Source of the DNA: Patiria pectinifera
Taxonomy: Eukaryota; Echinodermata; Asteroidea; Valvatida; Asterinidae
NCBI GenBank assembly: GCA_029964075.1
Contig: CM057135.1
Span: forward strand, 30,059,366-30,123,365
Direction: 5' to 3'
DNA: 64,000 nucleotides
Position numbers and translations under genes: made by a program. This document shows, piece by piece, positions 1 to 12,000 of this stretch; positions within the stretch are counted from its first letter, which is position 1, and each line of letters starts with the position of its first letter. The notes beneath the pieces were generated by a model. That model worked only from the letters and a program-made list of their open reading frames with translations, was not told the origin of the DNA and did not search any database.

Positions 1-2679
1 CGCGTTCGTTGACATCCTGTGTACAATTTCGTCATGTCCCCAATGGTTGATATGTTTGTGTTGGTTTTGTTCGACAAACGATTGCTGGGTAGGTTTTTTT
101 TTTACCCCTTTCTCTTGGCCAGACTAAAGACGGGTGTCTTGTCCCTAACGAATGGCCCGGGGCACAGCGGGGCCATGTCGCGATCAATACCCCTGGACAG
201 GACCCGTGAGGTAGGCAAGGGGAACTGAGTGGATCCCATCCCCTAAGATTTAATGAGGGGTGCGAGGGGTGCGAGCAGGGGAGGGAATGGCCGTACGGAC
301 TTGAAAGGGGTCTTTTGTGGGGATGTGAAACGAATTGAGAAAAAAATAACAACACATGCACCTTAAGAAAAACTGTTGGTAATAAAATTTGAAACGGATT
401 AAAAAAAAGAAAAATGATGATAAAAGGGCACGTATTGTACCCCTCTTTTTTGAAGGGGGGGGGGGCAGGGGGTGTGCTTTCAAACAGATTTATAGCGGAA
501 AAAAATCTGGGGAAAATTCAAGAATTGGAAAAATGTCTGTGATTAATAAGGCCAAGATCTCGAGATTTCAGGAGGGGGAAAAGGAGCACGAAACGGTGGC
601 AGATGAGGACTGATAAATCATCGTTCATCACGCAAAGCGCGCCAAAAATGAGCGTGCTCCGCGCGCGAGATTGATGGCGTACAATGGATAACTTGGCATC
701 CTGGTGGGAGACGCAAAAGACTTAACATGCTGCACCCTGAATTTATTCATGTTCTGCCCTGGAAGATTTACACCACCCACGGGAAAACACTATCGTTGGG
801 TATGTGCTTTCATTCGCTTGTATGGTATTATATCAAAAAGTATTTATTTATGCGCTTGCATTGTCTGAGCCAAATGTTGACTTTTTAATCGACATGTGAC
901 TGTTTGGTTATTGAAAGCATGACTCCTTTACGCGATCTGCAGTTTTATAGAATTAACACAACATGTTACAAGAAGTAAGCATTTGTGGGGTATTCTTGAG
1001 GCTTTTACATTGGAGGATGGATTTATTATGATAAATAATTAACATGATTCTCGACTGATATTTCCTTCATTGAAATTGCTTACTTGATGCAGTAGCTTCG
1101 GTAAGGGGGAAGGTTCTCCCATAAACAGCACTAGCCAATTGTCTTAAATCACCAATTATTGAGCACGCAGAAAAAGGTCGGGTTACCAACAAAAGTAACT
1201 GTGATGTATGCATCTTGCTAATGACTGGTACTTCTCTGATATCTGCTTAGCATTTGAATTTTGCAAAGTTATATTTTCTGCAAGGTACATGTAGCTCCAT
1301 GGGTTATACACACTATCGTTTTCTTTTCCCCATTTTTTAGCCTCGTGCTCTTCCAGTCAATCTGGATGTTTGGAACGAGAACGCCTGGAGTCGAATTCAG
1401 ATTTCACAATTCAGTCGAATCCCAAAGCAGACATGCTGCTTTCTTTCTCTTTTCAATCCTTATTCTGTGCTCCTAAAAGAAGGGGACAGGCGGGCTATAC
1501 TTAAGGCGGAGTGATTGGGTCTTTTTCACGCGGAGGAACAAAAGTTGCAGTTGTGCGGGACACGGACCCATGGGACTCGGGGGAGAAGGGGTAGAAAGAG
1601 GGGGGAGAAGTCTTAAAGAAAAGGCCACAAATTGGATGCCATATGAATCAAGGGGATTTGTAGTGGAAGCTTAGACGGCTACACTCAACTGCAATAACGG
1701 ATTTGCAAATTGCAACAGGACCTGTAGCAAGCTAACAAACACAGACGAAACTCTTAGCTAAGTATTGTCTCGTTTTTGTGTTATTTTAAACAACTTTTTG
1801 CCGATCACCCCAAAACTTTCTCTGTCGTTAAAAGTAACGTAACTTGCCTCACAGGCGTACTTTCTTTCAGGTAAATAAAAGCTTGCAAGTGAGATGTGCC
1901 GTTTCGTAACTTTAGGCGTACTTCATTTCTTTTCCGTTATTTTTTGGTATAGTTTAAGGATTTGTGCAAGCAATATTTTACGTAGACATATTATCAGGTG
2001 TACAACGTTGATTGGTTGTTCTTTAAACAACTTAAAAGAAACGTGAGAATACGTCATTCGTACTTTGTACATCCGTAAGAAAAATTCTAAAACAAGACAC
2101 ATAAACAGTTTTGACATTGTTTTTATAATCATTGTGTTTTTTTTTGGGGGGGGGGGTCTATTGTTTTGTAGAGTTACTACTGGTCAGTTGAAAACACAGC
2201 AACGGCAGAATACATTCACAAATTGCCCCCGCAGAAATCTTACCTGCGGTGTATTTTTAACCTGGCCTGGCCGGGTTCAGACTTTGTGGAAGAAAGATCT
2301 CCCTCAATATTAAAAGTGAACTTATCACAGAGCTTCAATGACTTATCTTGTATATCATGAGCGTTTGAATTATCCGGGAAATGAACGACATTCAATCATC
2401 ATTAACCACGGTCCAAGCCCCTAGTGGGCACCTATCACATCAGCCCAACAACGGCAAAAGTTACAAAGTAATTCGACAAGTTTGGAGGGAGAAATCTGGG
2501 GGGATTTTGCATCGGGACGACCTACAAGCCATTAATAGTTAAGGCAGAGCGGCTCACGGAATGGTTAGCGGACGAGACAATCCTGAACAATAATCTTCAA
2601 AATGGCTGAAGGGGTGACATTTTTATCGAGAGCGGCAGGTAGGTCTCGACAGAAAAGCTGTGCCGTGTTAGATAAACCG
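1..2679. other. Noncoding stretch, no gene recognised
   Basis: Short frames on both strands lack recognisable domains. It holds a G11 tract at 455-465, a T9 run joined directly to G11 at 2137-2156, and a TACATGTA at 1286. I see no RNA gene or transposon coding sequence. Confidence 0.5.
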
Positions 2680-2960
2680 TGGGGTACAGTGTGAGCCCTT
2701 CCGTAGCACTCGCGTGGACGTGTGGGGTCTGAGAGGGGAAAGAAAGACCAGAAATGAAACACCGGCGGAGGAGCATGACAGCCCTATCGGGGGAGCCCGT
2801 CCACACGTCAGCCGGCCCCGGACGGGCGTTCTTCGTCCCGGCCTCCCGGACCTGACACACCGCGGAAATCGAAGCCGACGTCTTGCCCCTGAACCCCCCA
2901 TCCCTCATACCGATCTCTCCCGGGGAAACTCGGCTGGCTTGGAGGGCTCCCCGTCCCCTC
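2680..2960. other. GC-rich, CpG-containing island
   Basis: Composition changes abruptly from AT-rich flanks to GC- and CpG-rich sequence for about 280 bases. Overlapping frames exist on both strands, as expected in GC-rich DNA that lacks stops, but none resembles a known protein. It could be a regulatory element or a CpG-rich promoter of an unseen transcript. Confidence 0.35.
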
Positions 2961-3735
2961 GTTTCGCAGTGATTTGTGAAGGATGGGCAATCTAATGAGA
3001 CTCGTCGTCTTAGCCCTTTGCTGGTTTATTTTACTGGCGAGACAACTCCTAGATAGGTCCACTGATACTGCGCAGGGCCAATTTTCTTATCAATCAAAGA
3101 CCGAAATGTTGTTAGGGTTAAAATAACAGTCTACACCCTCTGCCATTTCAAAACTTAATTAGCTCATCTGACTTCACTTTTGCAAAGATTTATTTTAAGT
3201 CTGCATGTGAGAGAGGCCTTTGACGATCACGAAGTATTGCACTGCATTGACGCATTTCCCAGCAGAAAGATCCTCTGCAGTCCGATACAATCACTGTTAG
3301 GAGTCCAAATCTAACCTTATCAGGTCAAACTTACATAAACGACTAACGGGAATGGACAATTATAATTCTACGAGTTCAACTGTTTCTTAAATGTTACCTG
3401 ACACTGTCAGGCCTTAACCTACTTGACTTTAGAAATACGAAGTATAGGCCGACCTTGTCACATCATCACATTGCTTCGCACTCAATGTTGTTTAAATTGA
3501 TTTCTCAAGAGTTTATGCAAGTTCCTGAAGACTTGAGCAACACAAGATCCATTTCCGTGTCATGGCCACGCTCCTCTCACTCGTGCCTCCTCTTCCAAGT
3601 GCTCCTAGCCCCGCCCCTCTCATCTGATTACTCAATGTGACGCACCACCCCACGTGTGATATTTCACCCCCTCAATTTGATCGCCGTGGTTTCTATTACC
3701 CGTCCCCTGGAATGTGAGCCACCAATTAAACTCCC
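2961..3735. other. Noncoding stretch between two GC-rich islands
   Basis: AT-rich to mixed sequence with no recognised gene, RNA or repeat. Confidence 0.45.
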
Positions 3736-3970
3736 ATGATTGTGTCGCGCGCCAATACCAGCCAACCCCCCTGGTCACCGCGCCCCGGCCCCGCATTCCC
3801 GGCCGTCTGCCTTCCCGTCAGCTACGGTCAGCGTCGCCGGGCTAATCACGCTGCGATGCCGGGGACTGGGCGCGCCGCTGGGACGGCGCTAATCGCGTTA
3901 ATGATGCCCTCATGGATGGGCGCCTTTGACAAAATGACCATCAGTCGAGGAGAGGAGGGCATCGCAGACA
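3736..3970. promoter_or_regulatory. Candidate conserved regulatory element: GC-rich island with homeodomain cores
   Basis: A sharply bounded GC-rich block carrying GCTAATCACG near 3841 and GCTAATCGCGTTAATGATG at 3888-3906. TAATC is the core bound by K50 homeodomains such as Otx and Pitx, and TTAATGA suits other homeodomains. It lies about 3.6 kb upstream of the Mab-21-like start, whose relatives are expressed in eye and brain. Function is inference; the motif placement is visible. Confidence 0.35.
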
Positions 3971-5858
3971 ACCATCTCCTGCAGAGTATTCTCATGTTTT
4001 GACAAAACTATCCATGTTACACTTACAGACGTGTGAAAGCAGCTTCGTCCTTCACCGGCTACAGTTTCAAACCGTTACAGGCAAATTTTAGGCTTGTGTA
4101 ACACGAGCCTGAAAGTAGACCTTTCGTAGAAATATTGTGGACGCCATTTCACGATAATTTCCCTAACTTTGAAAAGTGACAGTGACCAGTATCCTTCTGT
4201 TTTTAATTTGAGAAAAAAAATCGGCAAAAATCCGCCAGAAACTTCAGGCTCTCTAACTTCACAATTTGACCTAGACAATTACCATGACTTGGTAGTCATT
4301 CAAATTCAGAGTTTGAGTCGGTCAGGTTGTAAAGAAAAGATTAACCACAACTGACGAGCGATTGCGGCAAATACTAAAGGGGAAACAATAGAGAAACTAC
4401 AATGTAGTTCATTCTCGGGAGATTTCACGTCCGTTTCATCATCTTACTTATGTCTGGTGACTGTCAGTTTTTAATCAGTTTGGTGTAATCATGGAGAAAG
4501 TCTCCACTCCAAACTGGAGGGAAGGACGCGATTGTTTTCAGGCACACATATCAAGTACATGTATTATCAATGGGCAAACTGAGGAATGTTTTAACCGGCA
4601 ATCAATGACAGTATCATTCCACCAAACCTTGCAAAAAAAGGACAATCTCCAATCATGCTTTAACTCATGATACAGACATTATAATTGAAGTAGGATCACT
4701 GGTGGACAAACACAAGAGGAAATCGATGAGTATTGTTGACTAATGACCGCCATTCATCTTGTCAAAAAGCGCCCAGACGACAACCCACCAGCTCCAACAG
4801 AAACACGTATGAAGAATTATGAAAGCTTGAATAAACTAGTTATACCTGCCCCATCTTGCACCAACCTAAGCACAAAAACATCGACTGGTTGAGAAGAAAA
4901 CACTTGCAAATTGAAAATTAACTACGGATTTTCACTTCCAACGCCGAAATTTTTTGTACGTTGACCGATTTAGTGCAATTTTAACTACCAGCCATTATTC
5001 AGAATAAAGCAAGTTCCAAAGATTGTTATGTATTAAATGTGGAACAATCTTGACAAGAACGTACCATAAAAGACGTAGGCTATGTGAATTTATAAGCTAA
5101 AACACGAAACAAAATGGGTCAAAAATTCGGGCGTATTTCTGCTCCGAAATCTGAAAATCGTAGCATACTTTCACGGCTGCGCTTTAGTGGCAAACATGGT
5201 GAAATTCAAAACAAGCTTGGCAAAGAAAAAATACTGTAACATTCACGATCATAATACCAGGAGGCTGCGTTGTGTCAAATAACAGGTTTTTTTCTATGGG
5301 AAAAGAAAATACCCCGACCGTGGTTTTGAAAGCCTTGTTTGGATTGAGCCCTCCCTCGGGAATGCTAAAAACCAGTTCGGGCTTCTCCCCGGAAAGATGT
5401 CCACTCTATTAACTCGACAAACACTGGGGTACCGGGGGTTAGGCGGGGTAGGTCCCGGCTGACGAACTCCAGACTGCTACGCTAACGGATTCCTGTCGAA
5501 CCAAATATCCCGGGCGTGCTACATAACCCCGTCAGTGTGTATACCAAGATCAACCCCATATAGACCCAACCCTAAAACTTCCCTCTTGAATTGAGAAGAA
5601 AAACCAATTCCTCGAGAGAATTTCGTTGGCATTCTAGGCTGAATTAGGACCAGCAGTTGGAGGTGAGGAGGTCGATATGTTCCATTCTTTGCGATTTCAA
5701 CATGTAACCCCCGAAGAAAAACCAGAATCAGCGGGTTGCCGTTGGGGTCAGTGCACGCTTCGAAGCAAGGCCTGTCGTGGTATAAGCAAGCAGAACCTAG
5801 GAACGCTGCGGGCTTCGGGTATACAAGGGAAAGAAAGAAAAACCAGTCGAAAGAATAA

Positions 5859-5877
5859 GGTCACGTCATGGGTGACC
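5859..5877. promoter_or_regulatory. Inverted GGTCAC / GTGACC pair around a CGTCA core
   Basis: GGTCAC at 5859-5864 and GTGACC at 5872-5877 form a perfect inverted repeat with a 7-bp spacer, and CACGTCA overlaps the left half. This could bind a nuclear receptor dimer or bZIP factor. It is short enough to be chance. Confidence 0.2.
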
Positions 5878-6360
5878 GGGGTTACGAACTTGATAAAATA
5901 GCCCGTAGGTCTTGGGGTTGCTTAATTCGGTTGGTATTATAAACGCGGTGCCTAGTTTGGTGTCCCTGGAGTAACGTGCTAGGATCGGATACAATGTGGC
6001 CGGCTGTGGCGTATCGATATCAGAGGCAGACACGTCAGATCACCAGATCGACGCTTGACAAGATGGCGGCCGTCAGAATACGGGTTTTAGAATTGTGAAA
6101 TGCTGACATTATCACAACTTGGCACTCGTGAAAAACAGTGCTTGAAAACGTCAAGCCCAATTTACGATTTTGTGAAGCAAAATGCCATACTGGACGGTAC
6201 AGCAAACCGTTAACTATACATATACATCACTTACGCCAGTGAGCAACGTGGCCTACCACGCACGATGTTTTCGACACCAATCCTAAATCATCATATGCTG
6301 GAAAGATGGTCCATGTTAATCCGGAAGGCGCCCTCTATTGACGAGGCTGCGTATTTCCTA

Positions 6361-6376
6361 AGTGTACATGTACACT
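6361..6376. repeat. 16-bp perfect palindrome containing TACATGTA
   Basis: AGTGTACATGTACACT equals its own reverse complement, with no central spacer. It is the longest extension of the TACATGTA words found here outside the 36 kb cluster. Role unknown. Confidence 0.7.
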
Positions 6377-7517
6377 GCAGCTACTGGTCTTTTGGGCTCA
6401 CTTTATGCGGATACCGGCTAATTTTGAGCCAAACAAATTCAGAGCATGACAAAAAACAGAGTCCTGATTCATTAGGTGTTGCATCAAACTGAACTATAAC
6501 AAAATATTTGTGTTAAAGTTAACGATGTGGACAACCTTCGCGGAGACTTAAACTCTTTTACAAAATAGCCTGCCAATACAACCCAAGTTGCTTGAACCAT
6601 ACCATGAAAGCCCACTTTGTATTTCAACGCTGATCGCGGGATTTAGAGTTAAGTGAGCTTGCTCTTAACTTGGCATTAAGCAAGACTGGGGATGTTTATG
6701 TCAATGAGATAAATTGGTCGAAGGGTCCTTAACAGCCGTAGGGCGGACGTATGGGGGGATGGGGCATGTTTCCTCGGCTGGACTACGGTAGCTAGGCCCG
6801 CTGGTACGGTCAGGCCAATGATGACACGAACATCAAGAGAGAGGCTAGAGTTTTTGTAAAGTACAGACCACTTTAGTGGGCGGTACGCGGCTATTGCTGG
6901 CCCTGCTAATATGCAAAGTGAGGCTGATCCGAGCTGGCACGTTCGCAACAGCGAGGCACGCCATTGGTTGACAGCGGCCTATTCACTTACACCCTATACA
7001 TACCGCATTGGCAAGCACCGTGGCTGCACACCACCGAATACAGACACACACGTACACGCACGTACTACACTCAAAGCGTTGATGACAGTATTGGCGACCC
7101 AACGTGACGGTCATGCTTTACTGCAATTGCGATGACATGAACACTCTGCGGTGATACCGTGACTTTAAAAACATAAACACAGCCGTTGCTTCCTATAGTC
7201 TACGCCGAGACGCTGTCCACGCTTGTCGTCCATGCAGTGTCGTCGGCCTGATATTGTGACCGATCTAATGAGTGATAAATAGAAATAAAAATTGACCGCA
7301 GAGATCACATCTGTCTTAAAGCTCGGCTGATAAGACTTGTAACATCAAACTCCTCTTGTTGGATCGGTTTGACAAGTTTGGTTTTTGGACTTGGGTTTTG
7401 GCTTAAGGACTAGCAAGCACCTTGCGGTGCATGCCATAACACGATCGGCTTCCCTTGTGCAGACAGCTTCTTTGGTTCAAAGCACGGGGTGAGTTGCCTC
7501 ACCGACCAGCCATCACC

Positions 7518-8600
7518 ATGTTGACGGCACAATCCAAACTGTTCTACCAGCTGAATCGGTATGTCAACGAGAGAGTGGCCGCACGGAAGGCCAACATCTC
7601 CAAAACCATCCGCGAGGTGTGTAAGATCGTCACCGATGTCCTCAAGGAAGTTGAGGTCCAGGAACCGCGGTTCATCAGCTCCTTGGTGGAGACAGAGACA
7701 GGGAGATTTGAAGGCCTGGAAGTCATCTCACCTAATGAGTTTGAGGTGGTGTTGTTCCTGAACCAAATGGGAGTGTTTAACTTTGTGGATGACGGCACAG
7801 TGCCCGGCTGTGCTGTATTGAAGCTGAGCGATGGCCGTAAACGATCTATGTCCCTCTGGGTTGAGTTCATCACAGCTTCTGGCTACCTCTCGGCCAGGAA
7901 GATTCGCTCCCGGTTCCAGACCTTAGTGGCCCAGGCTGTGGACAAGTGTAAGTACCGGGATATTGTCAAGATGATCCCGGATACCACCGAGGTGAAGCTA
8001 CGGATACGAGAGCGGTACATCGTGCTCATCACACCGGCGTTCAAGTGTAGCGGTATCTGGCCGCGTAGCGCGGCTCACTGGCCGCTGCCTCATATCCCCT
8101 GGCCCGTACCTGGCCTGATTGCGGAGGTCAAGACAGAAGGATTCAATCTCCTGTCAAAAGAGAGTCCATCCCAAGCTGGTAAACAGTCCTCAGCCGAGGG
8201 GGATGCATGGGTCTTGTCCTTCACAGACGCCGAGAACAAACTACTCCAAGGGGGCGTCAGAAGAAAATGCCTCAGCATCTTGAAAACACTCCGAGATAAG
8301 CACCTGGAGAGTACGGGACAGCCGGTCAAGAACTATCATCTCAAGACGTTGCTCCTGTACGAGTGTGAGAAACATCCGCGTGAGATTGACTGGGATGAGA
8401 TGTGCTTAGGTGATCGTATTAACGGTATACTATTGCAGCTCATTTCGTGTCTACAGAATCGCAGATGTCCCCATTACTTTCTGCACGGACTTGATCTCTT
8501 CAGCAGCAAGCCGCATACTTCGCTGGACACGGCTGCCAAGCAGGCCTGGAGAATAGCCCGGGAGATTCTGACCAACCCACGGAGTCTTGAGAAACTATGA
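7518..8600 (+). CDS. MAB21L: Mab-21-like protein (MAB21L1/MAB21L2 type), intact single exon
   Basis: One uninterrupted frame encodes 360 residues, against 359 in vertebrate MAB21L1/2. The extra residue lies near position 57-63, where the sequence reads VETETGRF before FEGLEV. Family hallmarks run in order: AKTIREVC-like helix near 29-36, VEVQEPRFISSL at 45-56, ISPNEFEVVL at 70-79, GRKRSMSLWVEFITASGYL at 106-124, IWPRSAAHWPLPHIPWP at 180-196, GKQSSAEGDAWVL near 220-235 and a C-terminal NGILLQLISCLQNRRCPHYF. The fold belongs to the cGAS-like nucleotidyltransferase superfamily; the E74-x-E76 pair sits where that superfamily has catalytic acids, but enzymatic activity has not been shown for close relatives as far as I know. 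The E49-P50-R51 segment, altered in human MAB21L2 eye malformations, is kept. Relatives act in eye, neural and sensory development. The start is the first in-frame ATG, with A at -3; the open frame upstream begins only at a TTG. The single-exon structure matches vertebrate paralogues. Whether this is the pro-orthologue of both vertebrate genes needs a tree. Confidence 0.97.
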   Translation: MLTAQSKLFYQLNRYVNERVAARKANISKTIREVCKIVTDVLKEVEVQEPRFISSLVETETGRFEGLEVISPNEFEVVLFLNQMGVFNFVDDGTVPGCAVLKLSDGRKRSMSLWVEFITASGYLSARKIRSRFQTLVAQAVDKCKYRDIVKMIPDTTEVKLRIRERYIVLITPAFKCSGIWPRSAAHWPLPHIPWPVPGLIAEVKTEGFNLLSKESPSQAGKQSSAEGDAWVLSFTDAENKLLQGGVRRKCLSILKTLRDKHLESTGQPVKNYHLKTLLLYECEKHPREIDWDEMCLGDRINGILLQLISCLQNRRCPHYFLHGLDLFSSKPHTSLDTAAKQAWRIAREILTNPRSLEKL

Positions 8601-9040
8601 CCGTCAATTCCATGTCAAACCCGTGAACGGGAAGAACAGCACGGTTATGCGTAAACTCAAAAACAAGACAACACCGCCACCGAAGAACGAATAATGTTGA
8701 CCAGACGCAAAAGCGAGTGCCAACGGGAGCAGCGACGCGTTAGACGGCAGCTGTGAGGGCGGAGACGCGGTGAACATTGCCCCACTCGAACTGAACGAAC
8801 CGAGTTTCGGTTACTCGCAGTCGAAGCGTACTTTTCAAAACTGTGGAGATCGGACGTAGAGGATTTCGGAACATTCTGATGATGTAAACTAGAATCTATA
8901 TATAATTGTGAAGCGTAATTTGGGACGTAAATGGAGCGGAATTTTAACAATGAATCAGATGTCATAAGAATATTTCCCGTGGATATGCTGTCTGTGAGTA
9001 CATTAAATTTCAGATACAATAAATTAGTACGTGTCGTAGA
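8601..9040 (+). other. Probable 3' UTR of the Mab-21-like gene
   Basis: The stretch after the stop codon has no coding signal and reaches a canonical AATAAA at 9018-9023, followed by GT-rich sequence over about 9028-9064. The interval is inferred from that signal alone. Later AATAAA copies at 9395-9400 and 10168-10173 could give longer transcripts. Confidence 0.4.
9018..9023 (+). promoter_or_regulatory. Candidate polyadenylation signal AATAAA
   Basis: Exact AATAAA about 420 bases downstream of the Mab-21-like stop codon, with GT-rich sequence (GTACGTGTCG, then TGTTCTGTGG) within the next 40 bases. It is the first such hexamer I find after the stop. AATAAA is frequent by chance in AT-rich DNA, so support is moderate. 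Confidence 0.4.
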
Positions 9041-12000
9041 TGCAGCCTTCAATTCATGTTCTGTGGGAGACCTGCTTAATGATGCTTAATGTCTAGCATA
9101 ACCGATCATTCACAGAAGTTGTAAATTTGTTCAGAAAACTCCGCAAAATGCAAAATTCCCCTTTTTTTGAAACTGAAGTACTGAACCGTACTTTCCCCAA
9201 CTGATGTTGTTTGTGCAAATTGTTGACTGTAGTGATAGTCATGCTTGACAATGCTCTTCGCAAACTATCTGCCTTTCATTGAAATGACGTGAAAGAAAAA
9301 TAGACTGTAACTTAACCTGTTAACTTAGTAAGGATCTAAGTAAAAAGTCACAAATGTCAAAATGCGAAATCCAATTAAAATGTTTGAAAACAAAAATAAA
9401 CGAGTCCGTCCTTTGAACATTTCTGACTGGTATATAGGCCTACCCCGTGTACTTTATATAAACATCTTTACTCTAGAAATTTCGAGTGATATTAGGGGGG
9501 GGGGGGGTCTACTGAATGTGATGCAGTACATTAATGAATCAAAATGTCTAAATTGCGTGATTTCTTTTCAATAACTTGGAAAAAGGTTAACTCGAAATGA
9601 ACACTCGAAATTGACTCGAAATGAAGACTGTGTTTGCTAAACACAAGTTAGTGCAGTAGCTGAAACGAAAAGGGATATTAAACTTGATAACTTGATTATG
9701 GCAAGAAAAAAAAGAAGAAGATATTTTTGGTACCCGAAATGACTGAATGTATTCCCTGGGTTTAACCATCATTTGCAGGGTTGTCTTGTCCTGGTTCTGA
9801 TTCTGAATCATCGGAAACCATTATCCAGGATAGCACAAAATCAGATCAAGTTTAAATGATACCAAGTGTATCAGACGGCATCGGTGCGCGGCATTATACA
9901 TGTGTTATCCCATGTCTCGACCTTGACCTTGATATGTACAAGGACAAGTTCACAACGTTGCACTTTGCATAATTTGTTGCTGAGGTCCATAGGCGTACTC
10001 CCAATGACTGTGGAACAGATTTTTAGTCTATCATGTCTATTGAGATGTTTCTGTAATAGATTTGCAATCGTTGTAACTCGTATGTGTTTCAGAAGGCATG
10101 TCATGCAATTTTACACCAGATAATTACTTCAGTATTGAGAGAAGTTATTACTGTCAATTCGAACTTCAATAAACATGAGCCAAACATGTTTTGAAAACTG
10201 TGACTTCAAAACTATCTGTATTGCCAGTTAGTAGTGGATTTCAAAAATGCGATGTCTTTGTTAATGCGCGTTCTACATTCGGGGTTGGTTTGAACTTGAA
10301 AAGCAGTCGCATTTAAGTGATGAGAAACATGATTAACAGCGTTACAAGCAAGAAGTCATGACAAATGTTCCAAAAACCACGACACGGGATGTGAGAATGT
10401 TAGTCTGACCATTCCATTACTAGACATGACTGGTGCACCAACAGTTGCCTCATCGTGTCATGCCTACACGCCCACTCGGTGTCACAATGTTTCGGTCTTC
10501 AACCCAATTCCCTACAAACCAAAATGGTTGTAACCCTAACTATAACCATACTATTCGATACGGGTGCACCTCAGTGGGATTGTGACGATGGGCATACTAT
10601 ACCTCGCATAGACATGATGATGGCTGCCTCCGAATTTTCCCATTTTTTTTGGCCAAAAAAACCACAAATGCGTGAACTCAAACCGTCAGTGGTCATGCAG
10701 GCCTTTAAATCAACTCTATAAGGGAGTGCATGGTACCATGGAGCTATTTTTAGCTCCATGATGTACAACCGAAGATATCAGATATTGAACATGTTTTGTT
10801 CGAGATAGATAGGAACAATGAATGGAAAATTAATCATCACACGAGTGATCCTATTATAGCCTAATTATTATCTTTATACAGATTGTGTCAGACTTGTTTC
10901 AACAATGCTGCATTGGGTTATTTGACTTCATTCGTTCTCCCGGAAGCATTTTTTAATCAAGGCTCAATGATTGTCTCTTAACGGTGTGGTTGAAATTATT
11001 TTGTGGATGACTTTATCGGTACAAATAAAGAAAATACACCAATTCTGGCCAATCTTCGTAATCTAAAGAGCTAATTAACGAAGTTCGCAAATGGATTGCA
11101 CAACTAACAATAGAACTGTTGTTTTAGTTTTGGTTGCAATGCTTAGGCCGTGCTCACGGAAGTCTACGAATATCGCGTACTGAAGTTCAAAAACAAAATC
11201 ACTATACGCCTGTAGAATTTTTGTACAAGATTACCCTAGGTTTTTTTGACAAAATTCTGCTTTTGTGGCAAGAACAGCGGACTGCAAGTGTGGGGTCCAA
11301 TTGGCTGAAATAAACGTTGACAGCGTGCACGCCCATATTGGGCAATTATGCGATCCTTGCTGACATTACAAAAACAAGCCCGATTTAGATGGGCTGCAGT
11401 TCGTAATCCGATCCCTTAGCTATATATAATCTGCTGTCCCATGTTACATGATAATGGGGGATATATGTGGCTTAATCATAACAAATCCGGATTAATACAG
11501 GATTAGTGAGTGAACTGTTGGATATCAATTACTTTTACTCCAGAAATTTGGACTGTTTTTAGGTAAACCGACGTGAGCATAACGTTAACATTTTCATAAA
11601 TGAGTGTTTGTATACTTATAAACGTATTGTCACTTAAACCATATTAGATTATTTTCAGTCCATTTTCTTGTGATTTTAAAAGCTCAATATTTTGAACGTC
11701 TGGAAGAATTTTTTAGCATCTTTAAGACACTTGTGAAAATTGATGGGCTACGAGTAATTCACTTTACGGTTGATGTATGGATGCATTGGGGAGATGTGTT
11801 CAACGTCTACGCATAATCCACAGTATAATGCAGTACAGCGTGCATTTTGGGACTCTTTTTTTTTCAAGAACATGAATATTTCTGTCCGTTTAAATCAAAA
11901 TGGTTGTATTGGGGTGTTTGGATACGATGGTGGTGATGATTATAAATAGCAGCTTAAGATGGTCATTATTATTGTATGTTGGAGGTTTGTGATGATATTT

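Larger units (their letters stand above)
3971..7517. other. Upstream noncoding region of the Mab-21-like gene
   Basis: No recognised gene. It holds a 16-bp perfect palindrome at 6361-6376, three AGAAAAACCA words at 5597, 5715 and 5836, and GGTCAC/GTGACC in inverted orientation separated by 7 bp at 5859-5877. The promoter and 5' UTR of the Mab-21-like gene should lie near the right end, but I find no convincing TATA box, and the transcription start cannot be placed. Confidence 0.45.

Noticed and set aside
5597..5845. Three AGAAAAACCA words at about 120-bp spacing
   Set aside because: Flanking sequence does not align between copies, so there is no tandem repeat; an A-rich 10-mer can recur by chance.
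7455..7517. N-terminal extension of the Mab-21-like frame by 21 codons
   Set aside because: It begins with TTG, not ATG, and family members start at the position of the ATG at 7518.
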